A DNA stretch of 33,325 nucleotides from Bilophila wadsworthia ATCC 49260 (GTDB taxonomy: Bacteria > Desulfobacterota > Desulfovibrionia > Desulfovibrionales > Desulfovibrionaceae): assembly GCF_000701705.1 (NCBI RefSeq), contig NZ_JNJP01000045.1:1-33325 (forward strand). Reading direction: 5' to 3'. The notes beneath the pieces were generated by a model, which saw nothing but the letters and a program-made list of their open reading frames with translations, was not told where the DNA came from and searched no databases. Below are positions 16,110 to 23,364 of the stretch, piece by piece (positions within the stretch are counted from its first letter, which is position 1; each line of letters begins with the position of its first letter). The position numbers were made by a program, and so were the translations under genes.

Positions 16110-16502
16110 CTAGTTCGCCTTGCCCTCTTTGGGCGGAGGCGGCATTTTCCTCGACAGCTGCTTTTCCAGAAACTCTTGGGCCACGGCCTTCTGGCGTTCG
16201 TCGAGCAGCGGGGCCATTTCATTGAAATGCTTGATGATAAATGCCCTTCGGAAAGCTTTTGCCCGTTCGGATTCCTTGAGGAATTCAGGGTGGAGGCGGA
16301 TAAAGACTTCCCGGACCTGTTCCTGCTGCTCCGGAGTAAGCTCCAGCACTTCCGTCAGGTGTTCGACCGCCCGGTCGGGGCCCGGAGGCTGCCTGAACGA
16401 TTTGAACCAGCGCGGGTTGCTGCTGCCGATGACGATACCGACGAAGCACCCGGCGGCAAAGGTCAGGCCGAGCGCCAACAGGCTCTTGAAGCGGGTCCGC
16501 AT
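16110..16502 (-). CDS. Membrane-anchored periplasmic LTxxQ / heavy-metal-sensor-like protein
   Basis: A 130-residue protein with an N-terminal TM anchor (residues 7-27, SLLALGLTFAAGCFVGIVIGS) and a periplasmic, mostly helical domain. LTPEQQEQVREVFIRLHPEF (about residues 55-74) is the LTxxQ-type signature of the Spy/CpxP/ZraP and CnrX superfamily, which sense metals or envelope damage. It ends with a Pro/Lys tail. Its start overlaps the end of the one-TM gene by one base, and both follow an ECF sigma gene, the order H-Y-X of CnrH/CnrY/CnrX-like systems. I infer that it modulates the anti-sigma in response to a periplasmic signal. The domain has only two His and no Cys, so metal sensing is not assured. 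Confidence 0.75.
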   Translation of the reverse strand: MRTRFKSLLALGLTFAAGCFVGIVIGSSNPRWFKSFRQPPGPDRAVEHLTEVLELTPEQQEQVREVFIRLHPEFLKESERAKAFRRAFIIKHFNEMAPLLDERQKAVAQEFLEKQLSRKMPPPPKEGKAN

Positions 16503-16855
16503 CAGAAAAACACCTCATACCCGGCAAGGGCCGACTGCGCGTATTCGGCGAGGGCGGTGCCGGGATCGCCCGCGTGCCAGAAGAGCATCAACGCACAGAG
16601 GATAATGACGGCATTCGCCAACGCAAGGGGCCGGAAGCGCTGCGCCAGCCAGTCCGGGACATCGGGATCGTCCATCGGGCTGAGCCGGACGGCGAACATC
16701 ACGCGCTCTTCCCATGCTTCGTCGAGCAGGGAAGGCCGGTTCGTACGCCCCTCGTTCCAGCGGCGCCGCGCCTTTTCCAGCAACCCGTCCTCGGGGGACT
16801 GGAAACCGATAAGGGCGGAAAGTACGCCGCGCAAAGACTGCAAAAGGTTGTTCAT
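16502..16855 (-). CDS. One-TM protein, probable anti-sigma factor
   Basis: A 117-residue protein with a charged cytoplasmic N-terminal part (residues 1-75, with RRRWNEGR and WEERVMFAVRLSPMDD) and one TM segment (about 77-95, LALANAVIILCALMLFW), then a short periplasmic tail. I recognise no family motif and no zinc-binding HxxxCxxC. Overlapping the sigma gene by 4 nt and the LTxxQ gene by 1 nt places it where CnrY-like anti-sigma factors lie, so an anti-sigma role is inferred from context and topology only. Confidence 0.7.
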   Translation of the reverse strand: MNNLLQSLRGVLSALIGFQSPEDGLLEKARRRWNEGRTNRPSLLDEAWEERVMFAVRLSPMDDPDVPDWLAQRFRPLALANAVIILCALMLFWHAGDPGTALAEYAQSALAGYEVFF

Positions 16856-17442
16856 GATTGCCTCCCGAGGCTTTCCAAAGGGGGATCGAGCGCCTCGCGC
16901 AGCTTTGCCTTGCTGCGGTGGACCCTGACCCGGACGTTGATCGGCGTCATGTCCATCATGGCCGCCGTCTCCGCAATGGAATAGCCCTCCAGAAAGGTGA
17001 GCGTCAGCAACATACGATCGCGGGGTTCCAGACTTTGCAGGGCCGATTCGAGCTCTTCCCGCAAGTCGCGGCGTTCGTTTTCTTCTTCATAGAGGCGGAA
17101 CGATGCCTGATCGGTCAGGCCTTCCGGTTCGCCCTCTTCGCCTCGGGCCAGAGAGCTGAACGGCGCTTCGGGCCTGTAGCGTTCGCGCAGCCGCTCGTAA
17201 CAGCAGCGCAGGGCAATGGTCGACAGCCAGCGCTCAAAGGAACCTTGCCCTTGGTAGGAACGCAGGCTCCTGTACGCCCTGACGAAGGTTTCCTGAGCCA
17301 CTTCGGGCACCTCATGCGGCAGGACGTGCGCGGAAACGAGGCGCTCCACGCGCGGCCCATAGGACCGCAGGATGGAGCGGAACGCTTCCGCGTCGCCGTT
17401 CAGCACGGCCTGAAGGGTTTCTTCTCCCGCCTCCGGGATCAT
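16852..17442 (-). CDS. ECF-subfamily RNA polymerase sigma factor
   Basis: A 196-residue group IV sigma factor with only regions 2 and 4. Region 2 includes PEVAQETFVRAYRSLRSYQGQGSFERWLSTIALRCC (residues about 46-80), and region 4 includes LEPRDRMLLTLTFLEGYSIAETAAMMDMTPINVRVRVHRSKAKLREAL (about 140-187), the helix-turn-helix that reads the -35 element. A less conserved, acidic linker joins them. It is the first gene of a run of seven (sigma, one-TM protein, LTxxQ protein, macA, macB, outer-membrane factor, 81-aa ORF), so it probably drives its own operon and the pump. The start codon ATG at 17440-17442 has AAGGA about 6 nt upstream. No clear ECF -35/-10 pair could be fixed. Confidence 0.93.
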   Translation of the reverse strand: MIPEAGEETLQAVLNGDAEAFRSILRSYGPRVERLVSAHVLPHEVPEVAQETFVRAYRSLRSYQGQGSFERWLSTIALRCCYERLRERYRPEAPFSSLARGEEGEPEGLTDQASFRLYEEENERRDLREELESALQSLEPRDRMLLTLTFLEGYSIAETAAMMDMTPINVRVRVHRSKAKLREALDPPLESLGRQS

Positions 17443-17580
17443 GGTCTGTTCCTTTTCTGTCGTTCAGCCCAGCCGCCTTGCGGGCGGAGGGAGTACGGGA
17501 AAGATGCCCTGTACAAGAAGAGTGTGCCGCCCCGTACGGAATTGTTACAGCGGGCGGAAAAATTTTTGGGGAAAGAAATT

Positions 17581-17614
17581 GGGGTTTGGGAGAAGGGCCC
17601 TTCTCCCAAACCCC
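17581..17614. repeat. Perfect 34-nt palindrome
   Basis: Arms 17581-17597 and 17598-17614 are exact reverse complements with no spacer (GGGGTTTGGGAGAAGGG and its complement). It lies about 140 nt upstream of the sigma gene and over 440 nt beyond the permease stop, so it is not an obvious terminator of either. It has the same make-up as the hairpin after eutL. Confidence 0.8.
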
Positions 17615-17675
17615 CACCCCTCATCCCCTTAAACGTTTCGACTGGTGGGGAGGCTGCGCGTCAGGGGTTCCGTTG
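17609..17675 (+). repeat. Dispersed repeat tail, copy 2
   Basis: Follows the palindrome and matches 7612-7677 in order and orientation, with a 24-nt core at 17637-17660 differing from copy 1 by one base, and ending TTCCGTTG in both. A partial relative, CCCAAAACTTTTGAC, follows the hairpin after zraS (26709-26723). Confidence 0.7.
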
Positions 17676-17896
17676 GGTGAAAAAATACTCTGGAAGAGGT
17701 GACGGTGCCTATGAAGACGGAGAATCCCTTTCGCGCTTTTTGTGGGGCTGTCGGCCTTGGTTCAGTATACGTGAAAGAAGCCCGTTCGCGTACTGTTTTT
17801 ATCGTTGCCTTCTGGGAGAGCCGCGTTCAGGGAAGTCAATCGGCTTTTCAGTGTATGAAAGAACAACTCGTTCTTATAAATTGTAAAAAATGAAAA

Positions 17897-17945
17897 AATC
17901 CCTGTACAGCTCAGGCCGCACAGGGAACCCTGTGAACAGGGATTC
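17897..17945. repeat. Nested inverted repeat
   Basis: AATCCCTGT at the left and ACAGGGATT at the right bracket an inner palindrome ACAGGGAACCCTGT (17922-17935 by eye) and further CCCTGT/ACAGGG units. Four such units can pair in alternative ways. It has an A-rich left flank, so on the minus strand a T-rich tract follows the hairpin, which could make it a second terminator after the permease. Confidence 0.5.
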
Positions 17946-17985
17946 GATAAACACGAAAATCTTTGAAGAGGGAGAGGTGGGGTTT

Positions 17986-18042
17986 GGGGAGGGGAGGGGG
18001 GAGAAACTTTCTCAGAAAGTTTCTCCCTCCCCTCCCCTCCCC
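17986..18042 (-). terminator. Terminator-like hairpin after the APC permease
   Basis: Nearly perfect inverted repeat of about 25-27 nt per arm (17986-18010 and 18016-18042) with a short loop, 15 nt beyond the permease stop. The arms are runs of G and C with AAACTTT next to the loop, as in the other hairpins of this family. Confidence 0.6.
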
Positions 18043-18057
18043 GAATGATCCTCAATA

Positions 18058-19551
18058 TTACTTGTTCATTCCCGCGGAAGTGCTCTGGGCGGCCTCAAAG
18101 AGGAGAGGCCGATCCTTGGTGCCGAGCAGCAGGTACTGCATCTGCTCATGCGGGATGGCGTTCAGCTCGGACGCGCGGTTGAAGTAGAAGGCCGCGCCGA
18201 GGGCGACCCAGACAAGAAGCATGAACCACGACTCGATGCCGATGGCGGCGGGAGAACCGGGCAGAGCGAGCATGGCGAAGCAGGAGATGGAGGTCAGGCC
18301 ACCGATGATCGCCACAGGCTTGCCCCAGCGGGCTTCGGGGATGTCGGGGAAATTGGCGACATACTTGTACGCGGTCATGCAGGTGAACAGATAGGCGAGC
18401 GCGGTGCCCATGGCGGACATGTCGACGATCCAGTTCAGGGCCGAGCGGCCGAACCACGGGGCGATGAGGGTCAGGCCAAGCGTGAACAGGACGGCGTTGG
18501 TCGGCGTCCCGTGTTTGGGGTGCACCTTGACGAACCAAGGGTGCAGGAATTTGCCGCGGCCCATGCTGAACAGGAGGCGCGTCGTCGCCATGAAAAAGCC
18601 GTTCATGCCCGTGAAAATCCCGGCCATGACCGGAATGGCGAGGATGACGCCGCCGAACCTGCCGAAAGCCATGTTGGCCACGGCGCCCGTGGTCCAGCTG
18701 TGATTCTGGCCGAGCAAATCGGTATAGGGAATGATGATCGCGACAGCGATCAGAACCAGCGCGTAGAGAAGCGCGCCGCAGACGATGGAATTGATCATCA
18801 GGCGGCGGGATTTTTCGGGCGGGAAGTCGAATTCTTCAGCGGTCTGGGGGATCGTGTCGAAACCCACGAACAGCCACGGGGTAATGGCGAGGATGGACAG
18901 CACGCAGGCTACCGGGGAACGCCCTTCGGCAAAGAGGGGGAACAGGTTATCGACGTGGGAGGTTTCCGTGGCGACGCTTCCAAGGATCAGCACCAGCACG
19001 CCGCCCGCGAGGGCGAAGGCCAGAATGAGCTGGAGGCTGCTCGCCATGTCCATGCCCCTGAAATTCATATAGCCGAAGAAGATGAAGAAAGCCGACATCA
19101 TGGCCAGTTCGCCCGCGTAGACGTCCCATCCGGCGACCGTATACAGATAGCCCACATCAAAAACGCCGGGCAGGACGAAGCGGCTGAGCAGCGCGAGGGC
19201 CGTGCCGTTGGCGGCGATGACGCAGAGGTAGCCGAGAACCAGCGCCCAGCCGCAGATGAAACCGGCCCGTGTCCCGAAGCCGACGTAGGCGTAGGTGAAG
19301 GAACCGCCCGCAACGGGATAGACTTTAATCAGGATGCTGTAGCAGAGCGCCACCGTGCACAGCAGCCCTCCGCCGATGAGAAACGCGAGGCATGTCCCCA
19401 GCGGCCCGGCATCCGGCAGAAAACGGGTTCCGGGAAGGACGAAGCAGCCCCAGCCGATGATGGCCCCTACGGCCAGTGCCCAGACTTCGGCCGGGCTCAT
19501 GGTTTTTTTGAGTTCCTTGCGATCCGTTTGAGATTCCGTCGAGTGATCCAT
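18058..19551 (-). CDS. APC-superfamily amino acid/amine permease
   Basis: A 497-residue inner-membrane transporter of the amino acid-polyamine-organocation superfamily with about 12 TM segments. TM1 carries the family Gly-rich unwound motif (VGAIIGWGCFVLPGT, residues about 27-41), and YPVAGGSFTYAYVGFGTRAGFICGW is the TM3-loop signature. ITPWLFVGFDTIPQTAEEF matches TM6 and following of the family, including the FDTIPQ segment. The substrate cannot be assigned; since it is not adjacent to the eut cluster I do not call it an ethanolamine permease. I chose the ATG at 19549-19551 (MDHSTESQTD) because the preceding 23 open codons are Arg-rich and non-coding in character. Confidence 0.88.
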   Translation of the reverse strand: MDHSTESQTDRKELKKTMSPAEVWALAVGAIIGWGCFVLPGTRFLPDAGPLGTCLAFLIGGGLLCTVALCYSILIKVYPVAGGSFTYAYVGFGTRAGFICGWALVLGYLCVIAANGTALALLSRFVLPGVFDVGYLYTVAGWDVYAGELAMMSAFFIFFGYMNFRGMDMASSLQLILAFALAGGVLVLILGSVATETSHVDNLFPLFAEGRSPVACVLSILAITPWLFVGFDTIPQTAEEFDFPPEKSRRLMINSIVCGALLYALVLIAVAIIIPYTDLLGQNHSWTTGAVANMAFGRFGGVILAIPVMAGIFTGMNGFFMATTRLLFSMGRGKFLHPWFVKVHPKHGTPTNAVLFTLGLTLIAPWFGRSALNWIVDMSAMGTALAYLFTCMTAYKYVANFPDIPEARWGKPVAIIGGLTSISCFAMLALPGSPAAIGIESWFMLLVWVALGAAFYFNRASELNAIPHEQMQYLLLGTKDRPLLFEAAQSTSAGMNK

Positions 19552-19671
19552 ATATCCATCTCTTTTCAGTTTGAGGGCGGGAAAAGCGGCCCGGGTGCGC
19601 ATATGGTACGGATAACGCACGGCTTCGTCCGCCCGATGGGGCGCAACGCGAGAACCGCTGAATGCGTAAGG

Positions 19672-20073
19672 CTACAGAGAGATGGAGACGGAAGGCGGCG
19701 CGAGGGCCAAGGGAAGCATACCCCGGATTTCGGAAAGCCCGGGCAGGAGATCGGGAAGGGGAATGAAGGCGGCGCATTGAAGGAGCGCGAGGGAGAACCC
19801 GTAGGATGAGGCGTTAAGCGAAAGGAGAGGGCCGTCCTTTCCGGAAGTCCTGTCCAAAGGGTGCGCCGACTTGGTTTCCAGATAGGCGGACGGCTGATCC
19901 GGCTGTGCCGGGATCAGGGACGCGCCATCCTGACAGTGCATGAGGCACGGCTGCACGGGGTGCCTTTGCGCAATGGCGTTCGGGTACAACAGGCAGACGC
20001 TTATCAGAGGCAGCAGCGCCCACCATAAGCTCTTCGTGAAATGTCGTATCCAATACCGGCTCAAAAGCGTCAT
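19672..20073 (-). CDS. Small putative membrane protein, unknown
   Basis: A 133-residue ORF whose translation has a plausible N-terminal TM or signal anchor (residues about 14-35, KSLWWALLPLISVCLLYPNAIA), a polar middle with two Cys (PCLMHC) and a hydrophobic, Leu/Pro-rich C-terminal third. AGGTG lies 4 nt before the ATG. I recognise no family. Codon pattern is less biased than in the neighbours and the C-terminal half may not be conserved, so it could be spurious. It lies between two transporters on the same strand. Confidence 0.4.
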   Translation of the reverse strand: MTLLSRYWIRHFTKSLWWALLPLISVCLLYPNAIAQRHPVQPCLMHCQDGASLIPAQPDQPSAYLETKSAHPLDRTSGKDGPLLSLNASSYGFSLALLQCAAFIPLPDLLPGLSEIRGMLPLALAPPSVSISL

Positions 20074-20228
20074 TCAGCACCTATGACGAAAATTTGCCGT
20101 TAGATATCTGTAAAGAGCCTTCCCGTCAATGGGGATCACGGAAAAAGGAGAAGAACGAAAAATAGTAACGATCCCAAGATATAAACGGATTGATATCAGG
20201 ACGGTGAATGTCCGGGCTCGGGCGCGTT

Positions 20229-21569
20229 TTAGGGCCGTGTGCTCTCTTGTACGGTTTTGAACACCACAGGGCTCAGCAGGAGCACGCCGATGAGGTTGGG
20301 GAAAGCCATCAGCGCGTTGAAGGTGTCGGCAAGAATCCAGACCAGATCGAGCTGGGCCAGAGCGCCGATGGGCACGACGATGGTGTAGAGGATACGGAAA
20401 GGCTTCAGAACCCGATCCCCGAACAGGAATATTGCGGAACGTTCCCCGTACACGCACCAGCCGAGGATGGTGGTGAAGGCGAACATGACCAGCGAAATCG
20501 CCACGATGGCCGAACCCACGCCCGGCAGGGCGGTTTCAAAGGCCCGCGCGGTCAGCGAAGCGCCCTGAGCGCCGACGGCGGTCCATTCGCCGGTGACGAG
20601 GATGGCGAAACCGGTCATGCTGCACACGATCATGGTGGTGATGAACACGTCGAGCATTCCGATGGTGGCCTGCCTGATCGGGGTGGAGGTCGCGGTGGCG
20701 TGGGCGATGGGCCCGCTGCCGAGCCCGGCTTCGTTGGCGAAGATGCCCCGCGCCATACCGAACCGGACGGCCATCATGGCCGTGGCCCCGGCGAATCCCC
20801 CCTGCGCCGCCGTGGGCGTGAAGGCTTCCTCAATGACGTGCAGGAACATCGCGGGCACTTCCTTGATGTTCAAAATGATGATGAGCAGCGAGGCGAGCGT
20901 GTACAGGATCGCCATAAAGGGCACTATTTTCCCGGCCACGCTGCCGATGCGCCGCAGGCCGCCCAACAGGACGGAAGCGATCAGCAGGAACAGGATCAGC
21001 GCCGTGATCCATGTCGGGACGCCGAAGGTCCCCCAGAGCACGCCGGAAATGGCGTTGGTCTGTACCGCATTGCCGGTCCCGAAACAGGTGATTGCCGCAA
21101 AAATGGCGAACAGGCCGCCGAGCCATTTCCACTTTTCGCCGAGACCGTTCTTGATGAAGTACATGGCCCCGCCCACGAAATTCCCCGCCGGGGTCACTTC
21201 ACGGTAGCGGACGGCAAGCAGGATTTCGGAAAATTTGGTCGCCATGCCTACCATAGCGGTACACCACATCCAGAACAGCGCGCCCGGGCCGCCCGAAAGG
21301 ATGGCCGTGGCCACGCCGACGATGCTCCCCGTGCCGATAGTCCCAGCGAGGGCCGTCATCAGGGCATTGAACGGCGTCAGCTCGCCCTTGTCGCCAGCCG
21401 AGGAGGTCCGGCCCTTCCAGAGCATGGAAAACGCTGAAAAGATGTTGCGGAACGTATAGAAACGCAACCCTACGGTAAGGTAGAGGCCCGTTCCGATCAG
21501 CAGGATCAGCATACCCGGTCCCCAGATCACGTCGTTGATCGCCTTCAAAGCCTGTATCAGCGTTTCCAT
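20229..21569 (-). CDS. Sodium:alanine/glycine symporter (AGCS family)
   Basis: A 446-residue inner-membrane transporter of the alanine-or-glycine:cation symporter family, which imports alanine or glycine with sodium. The AGCS hallmark is GTIGTGSIVGVATAILSGGPGALFWMW (residues about 78-105, TM2-3), then AVRYREVTPAGNFVGGAMYFI, and GMARGIFANEAGLGSGPIAHATA in the second half; TILGWCVYGERSAIFLFG is also typical. The ATG at 21567-21569 has AGGAAG 7 nt upstream; the 18 open codons before it are not AGCS-like. It is divergent from mltA. The gap 20074-20228 upstream of the next ORF shows nothing. Confidence 0.92.
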   Translation of the reverse strand: METLIQALKAINDVIWGPGMLILLIGTGLYLTVGLRFYTFRNIFSAFSMLWKGRTSSAGDKGELTPFNALMTALAGTIGTGSIVGVATAILSGGPGALFWMWCTAMVGMATKFSEILLAVRYREVTPAGNFVGGAMYFIKNGLGEKWKWLGGLFAIFAAITCFGTGNAVQTNAISGVLWGTFGVPTWITALILFLLIASVLLGGLRRIGSVAGKIVPFMAILYTLASLLIIILNIKEVPAMFLHVIEEAFTPTAAQGGFAGATAMMAVRFGMARGIFANEAGLGSGPIAHATATSTPIRQATIGMLDVFITTMIVCSMTGFAILVTGEWTAVGAQGASLTARAFETALPGVGSAIVAISLVMFAFTTILGWCVYGERSAIFLFGDRVLKPFRILYTIVVPIGALAQLDLVWILADTFNALMAFPNLIGVLLLSPVVFKTVQESTRP

Positions 21570-21618
21570 CGTTGTCTTCCTGCGTTGCGTATTCGAGAGC
21601 TTGGCTCTATGGTGGCCG

Positions 21619-21640
21619 CGCACCGTTCAGCGGCGGTGCG
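21619..21640. repeat. Inverted repeat between symporter and mltA
   Basis: CGCACCG (21619-21625) and CGGTGCG (21634-21640) form a 7-bp stem with an 8-nt loop, 50 nt upstream of the symporter start. It may be an operator or an mRNA 5' structure. Confidence 0.35.
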
Positions 21641-21710
21641 GGACGTCCCCTCTTCAAAGGGAACGCCCTCTGTCGTGTATCGTATTGCAGGGGAAAATTT
21701 CATTATTATC

Positions 21711-21737
21711 ATACCCGGCGGATACCGTTCCGGGTAT
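21711..21737. promoter_or_regulatory. Operator-like palindrome in the divergent gap
   Basis: ATACCCGG (21711-21718) and CCGGGTAT (21730-21737) are exact inverted repeats with centres 19 bp apart, close to two helical turns. It lies about halfway between the divergent symporter and mltA genes. A dimeric regulator site is possible; no regulator gene is adjacent. Confidence 0.35.
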
Positions 21738-21813
21738 ATGCGCACCTGTGCGCCGCCGTTCCTTTTGAGGGGAACCGGGCAGAGGATGCGTCCTTTCACG
21801 CAAAGAGGAATCG

Positions 21814-23040
21814 ATGTTGAAAACGTTTGTGCTGTGCCTTGCCGTCCTGTTGGCCGCATGTGGGGCCAAACCTTCCCCCGAGCCTTTCCCCGCCCCTGCC
21901 TCAACCGCTTCTTCCGAGATCCGGCGGTTGCCCCATCCCGCCGTCGAAGCGCTGGATACCCCGTCCCCGTTGTTCCGGCGGGCCCCGGCGGAACAGGCGC
22001 GTGCGCAGATCGCCCGTATGGACAAGGCATCCATGGGGCTGCGTTCGTGGATGGAATTGGCCCCCGCGCTGGAGCGGAGCCTTGCGTATGCCCGGAGCTG
22101 GAATCCGGACGAGCGGGCAGCCGAACACAGCGGAATCCGGATCACATGGGGAGAAGTGGTTGCGTCGCTGGAAAAGCTGAAAGCGATACTGCCGCGGCTC
22201 GACGCCCAGCCAGAACTGCTGGAAGAGGGGTTCCAGTGGCTGAGCGTCGCCCCTGAAGTCAAGTTTACGGGGTACTATTCGCCGGTGATGCAGGCCAGCC
22301 GGACGCGCAAGCCGGGATACGAATACCCGATCTACCGTCTTCCGGAGGAGCTTGCCCCGGATCTGGCGTGGTGCCTGCCTACGCACAGCTGCCCCGAGGA
22401 CGCTTTTTTGCAGGTGATCAAGCCGGAAGACCCGTATTACAGCCGGGCGGACATCGATCTGGACGGAGCGCTCAAGAGCCGGAATCTGGAAATGGCGTGG
22501 CTGGAGCATCCGGTGGAGACGTATGATCTGATGCTGGAAGGCTCCGGCATTCTGGCCTTTGACGACGGGACGCAGCAGGCGGCCCTGTTCGCGGGCCTGA
22601 ACGGGCACTCGGGCCAGAGCATGGCGGGCTACCTGATCCGTTCGGGGGAACTTCCGCGCAACAAGGCCTCGATGAAGGGTATCCGCCAATGGTGGGACAA
22701 CCACCCCCAGAAGCGCAGGGCCTTTTTGAACGCTTCCAGCGGCTACGTTTTTTTCCGGTTCGGTGCCGAGCATCCGAAAGGGACGGCGGGTTGCGAACTG
22801 ACGCCGTGGGTCAGCATGGCGGTCGATCCGCGCGTCCTGCCGCTTGGCGGCATCGTTTCCTACGCGCTTCCGGGACAGCGGCAGGGCATCCGGAGAGGGC
22901 TCGGCTTCGCACACGATACCGGCGGCGCGATCCGTTTGCGGCGCATCGACATCTACACCGGGGAAGGCGAAGACGCCCACCGTCAGGCCATGACCATTTA
23001 CAATCAGGGGCAGGTCTGGCTGTTGTTGGCGAAACAGTGA
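21814..23040 (+). CDS. mltA: Membrane-bound lytic transglycosylase A (lipoprotein)
   Basis: MltA cleaves peptidoglycan glycan strands between MurNAc and GlcNAc with formation of 1,6-anhydroMurNAc, acting from the outer membrane. The 408-residue product begins with a lipoprotein signal (MLKTFVLCLAVLLAACGAKP, lipobox LAAC, Cys16). Conserved parts are KFTGYYSPVMQASRTRKPGYEYPIYRLP (about residues 150-177), MLEGSGILAFDDG, NASSGYVFFRFG and the catalytic 3D-type segment LGFAHDTGGAIRLRRIDIYTGEGEDAHRQA near residues 365-395, where the Asp of HDTGGAI corresponds to the catalytic acid. Ribosome-binding site AAAGAGGAA lies 3 nt before the ATG. An AGCCT/AGGCT inverted repeat (23040-23062) after the stop is only a weak terminator. 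Confidence 0.92.
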   Translation: MLKTFVLCLAVLLAACGAKPSPEPFPAPASTASSEIRRLPHPAVEALDTPSPLFRRAPAEQARAQIARMDKASMGLRSWMELAPALERSLAYARSWNPDERAAEHSGIRITWGEVVASLEKLKAILPRLDAQPELLEEGFQWLSVAPEVKFTGYYSPVMQASRTRKPGYEYPIYRLPEELAPDLAWCLPTHSCPEDAFLQVIKPEDPYYSRADIDLDGALKSRNLEMAWLEHPVETYDLMLEGSGILAFDDGTQQAALFAGLNGHSGQSMAGYLIRSGELPRNKASMKGIRQWWDNHPQKRRAFLNASSGYVFFRFGAEHPKGTAGCELTPWVSMAVDPRVLPLGGIVSYALPGQRQGIRRGLGFAHDTGGAIRLRRIDIYTGEGEDAHRQAMTIYNQGQVWLLLAKQ

Positions 23041-23160
23041 GCCTTCCCGAAAAGGTGAGGCTTTCCCTCCGAGGGGTTCCAAAAAGCCGTTGCCGTGCCG
23101 TTTCAGCGCCCGGCTTCATGCCTTGATCCTTTTCCTTCCCGCAAAGAACCTTGCACAAAA

Positions 23161-23199
23161 CACCGAGACCGAGGGAGGCAGTCCCCCCCGGTCTCGGTG
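23161..23199 (-). terminator. Hairpin beyond zraP copy 1
   Basis: Arms CACCGAGACCG (23161-23171) and CGGTCTCGGTG (23189-23199) are exact complements. On the minus strand the stem is followed by TGTTTTG, so it fits a terminator for transcripts leaving the zraP pair, about 165 nt past the copy 1 stop; it also separates them from mltA. Confidence 0.6.
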
Positions 23200-23232
23200 C
23201 GGAAGTGAGGTTGTTGAAGAAACGTTCGGAGT

Positions 23233-23313
23233 TATGGTGAAGTGGCTGGCCGCGTACGTTCCGGGTTGCTGCGGGAGGCGGAGAACGGCTCCATGCGGCC
23301 TTCGCGCCTTGTA
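23233..23313. repeat. Downstream duplicated segment, copy 1
   Basis: About 80 nt beginning ATGGTGAAGTGGCTGGCCGC match 23922-24001 with only a few changes. They show that the tandem duplication of zraP extended beyond the gene into its 3' flank. No protein is supported here. Confidence 0.75.
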
Positions 23314-23348
23314 ACGTATCAGGTGTGTCGCCCCGGGGAAGGAAGCGT

Positions 23349-23364
23349 CCCCGGGCGCCCGGGG
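23349..23364 (-). terminator. 16-nt palindrome right after zraP copy 1
   Basis: CCCCGGGC followed by its exact reverse complement GCCCGGGG abuts the stop codon of zraP copy 1. A further CCCCGGGG at 23331-23338 can pair with it. It may terminate or stabilise the transcript; no T-run is present. Confidence 0.45.

Larger units (their letters stand above)
17443..18057. other. 615-bp gene-free spacer with inverted repeats
   Basis: No ORF with coding character was found. From left to right the spacer holds the upstream region of the sigma gene, a zero-loop 34-nt palindrome with a repeat tail (17581-17675), a nested inverted repeat (17897-17945) and the permease terminator (17986-18042). The segment 17676-17896 shows nothing I can name. 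Confidence 0.6.

Noticed and set aside
17523..17549. ECF autoregulatory promoter (TGTAAC about 100 nt upstream of the sigma gene)
   Set aside because: The -35-like element is acceptable but the -10 region at the right distance (CACTC) is not convincing, so it is not listed as a promoter.
18148..19809. 553-codon plus-strand frame opposite the APC permease
   Set aside because: Rich in Gly/Glu/His/Arg as expected for the antisense of a membrane protein gene; no motif.
20208..21437. 409-codon plus-strand frame opposite the AGCS symporter
   Set aside because: Antisense of a clear transporter gene, with the same composition artefact.
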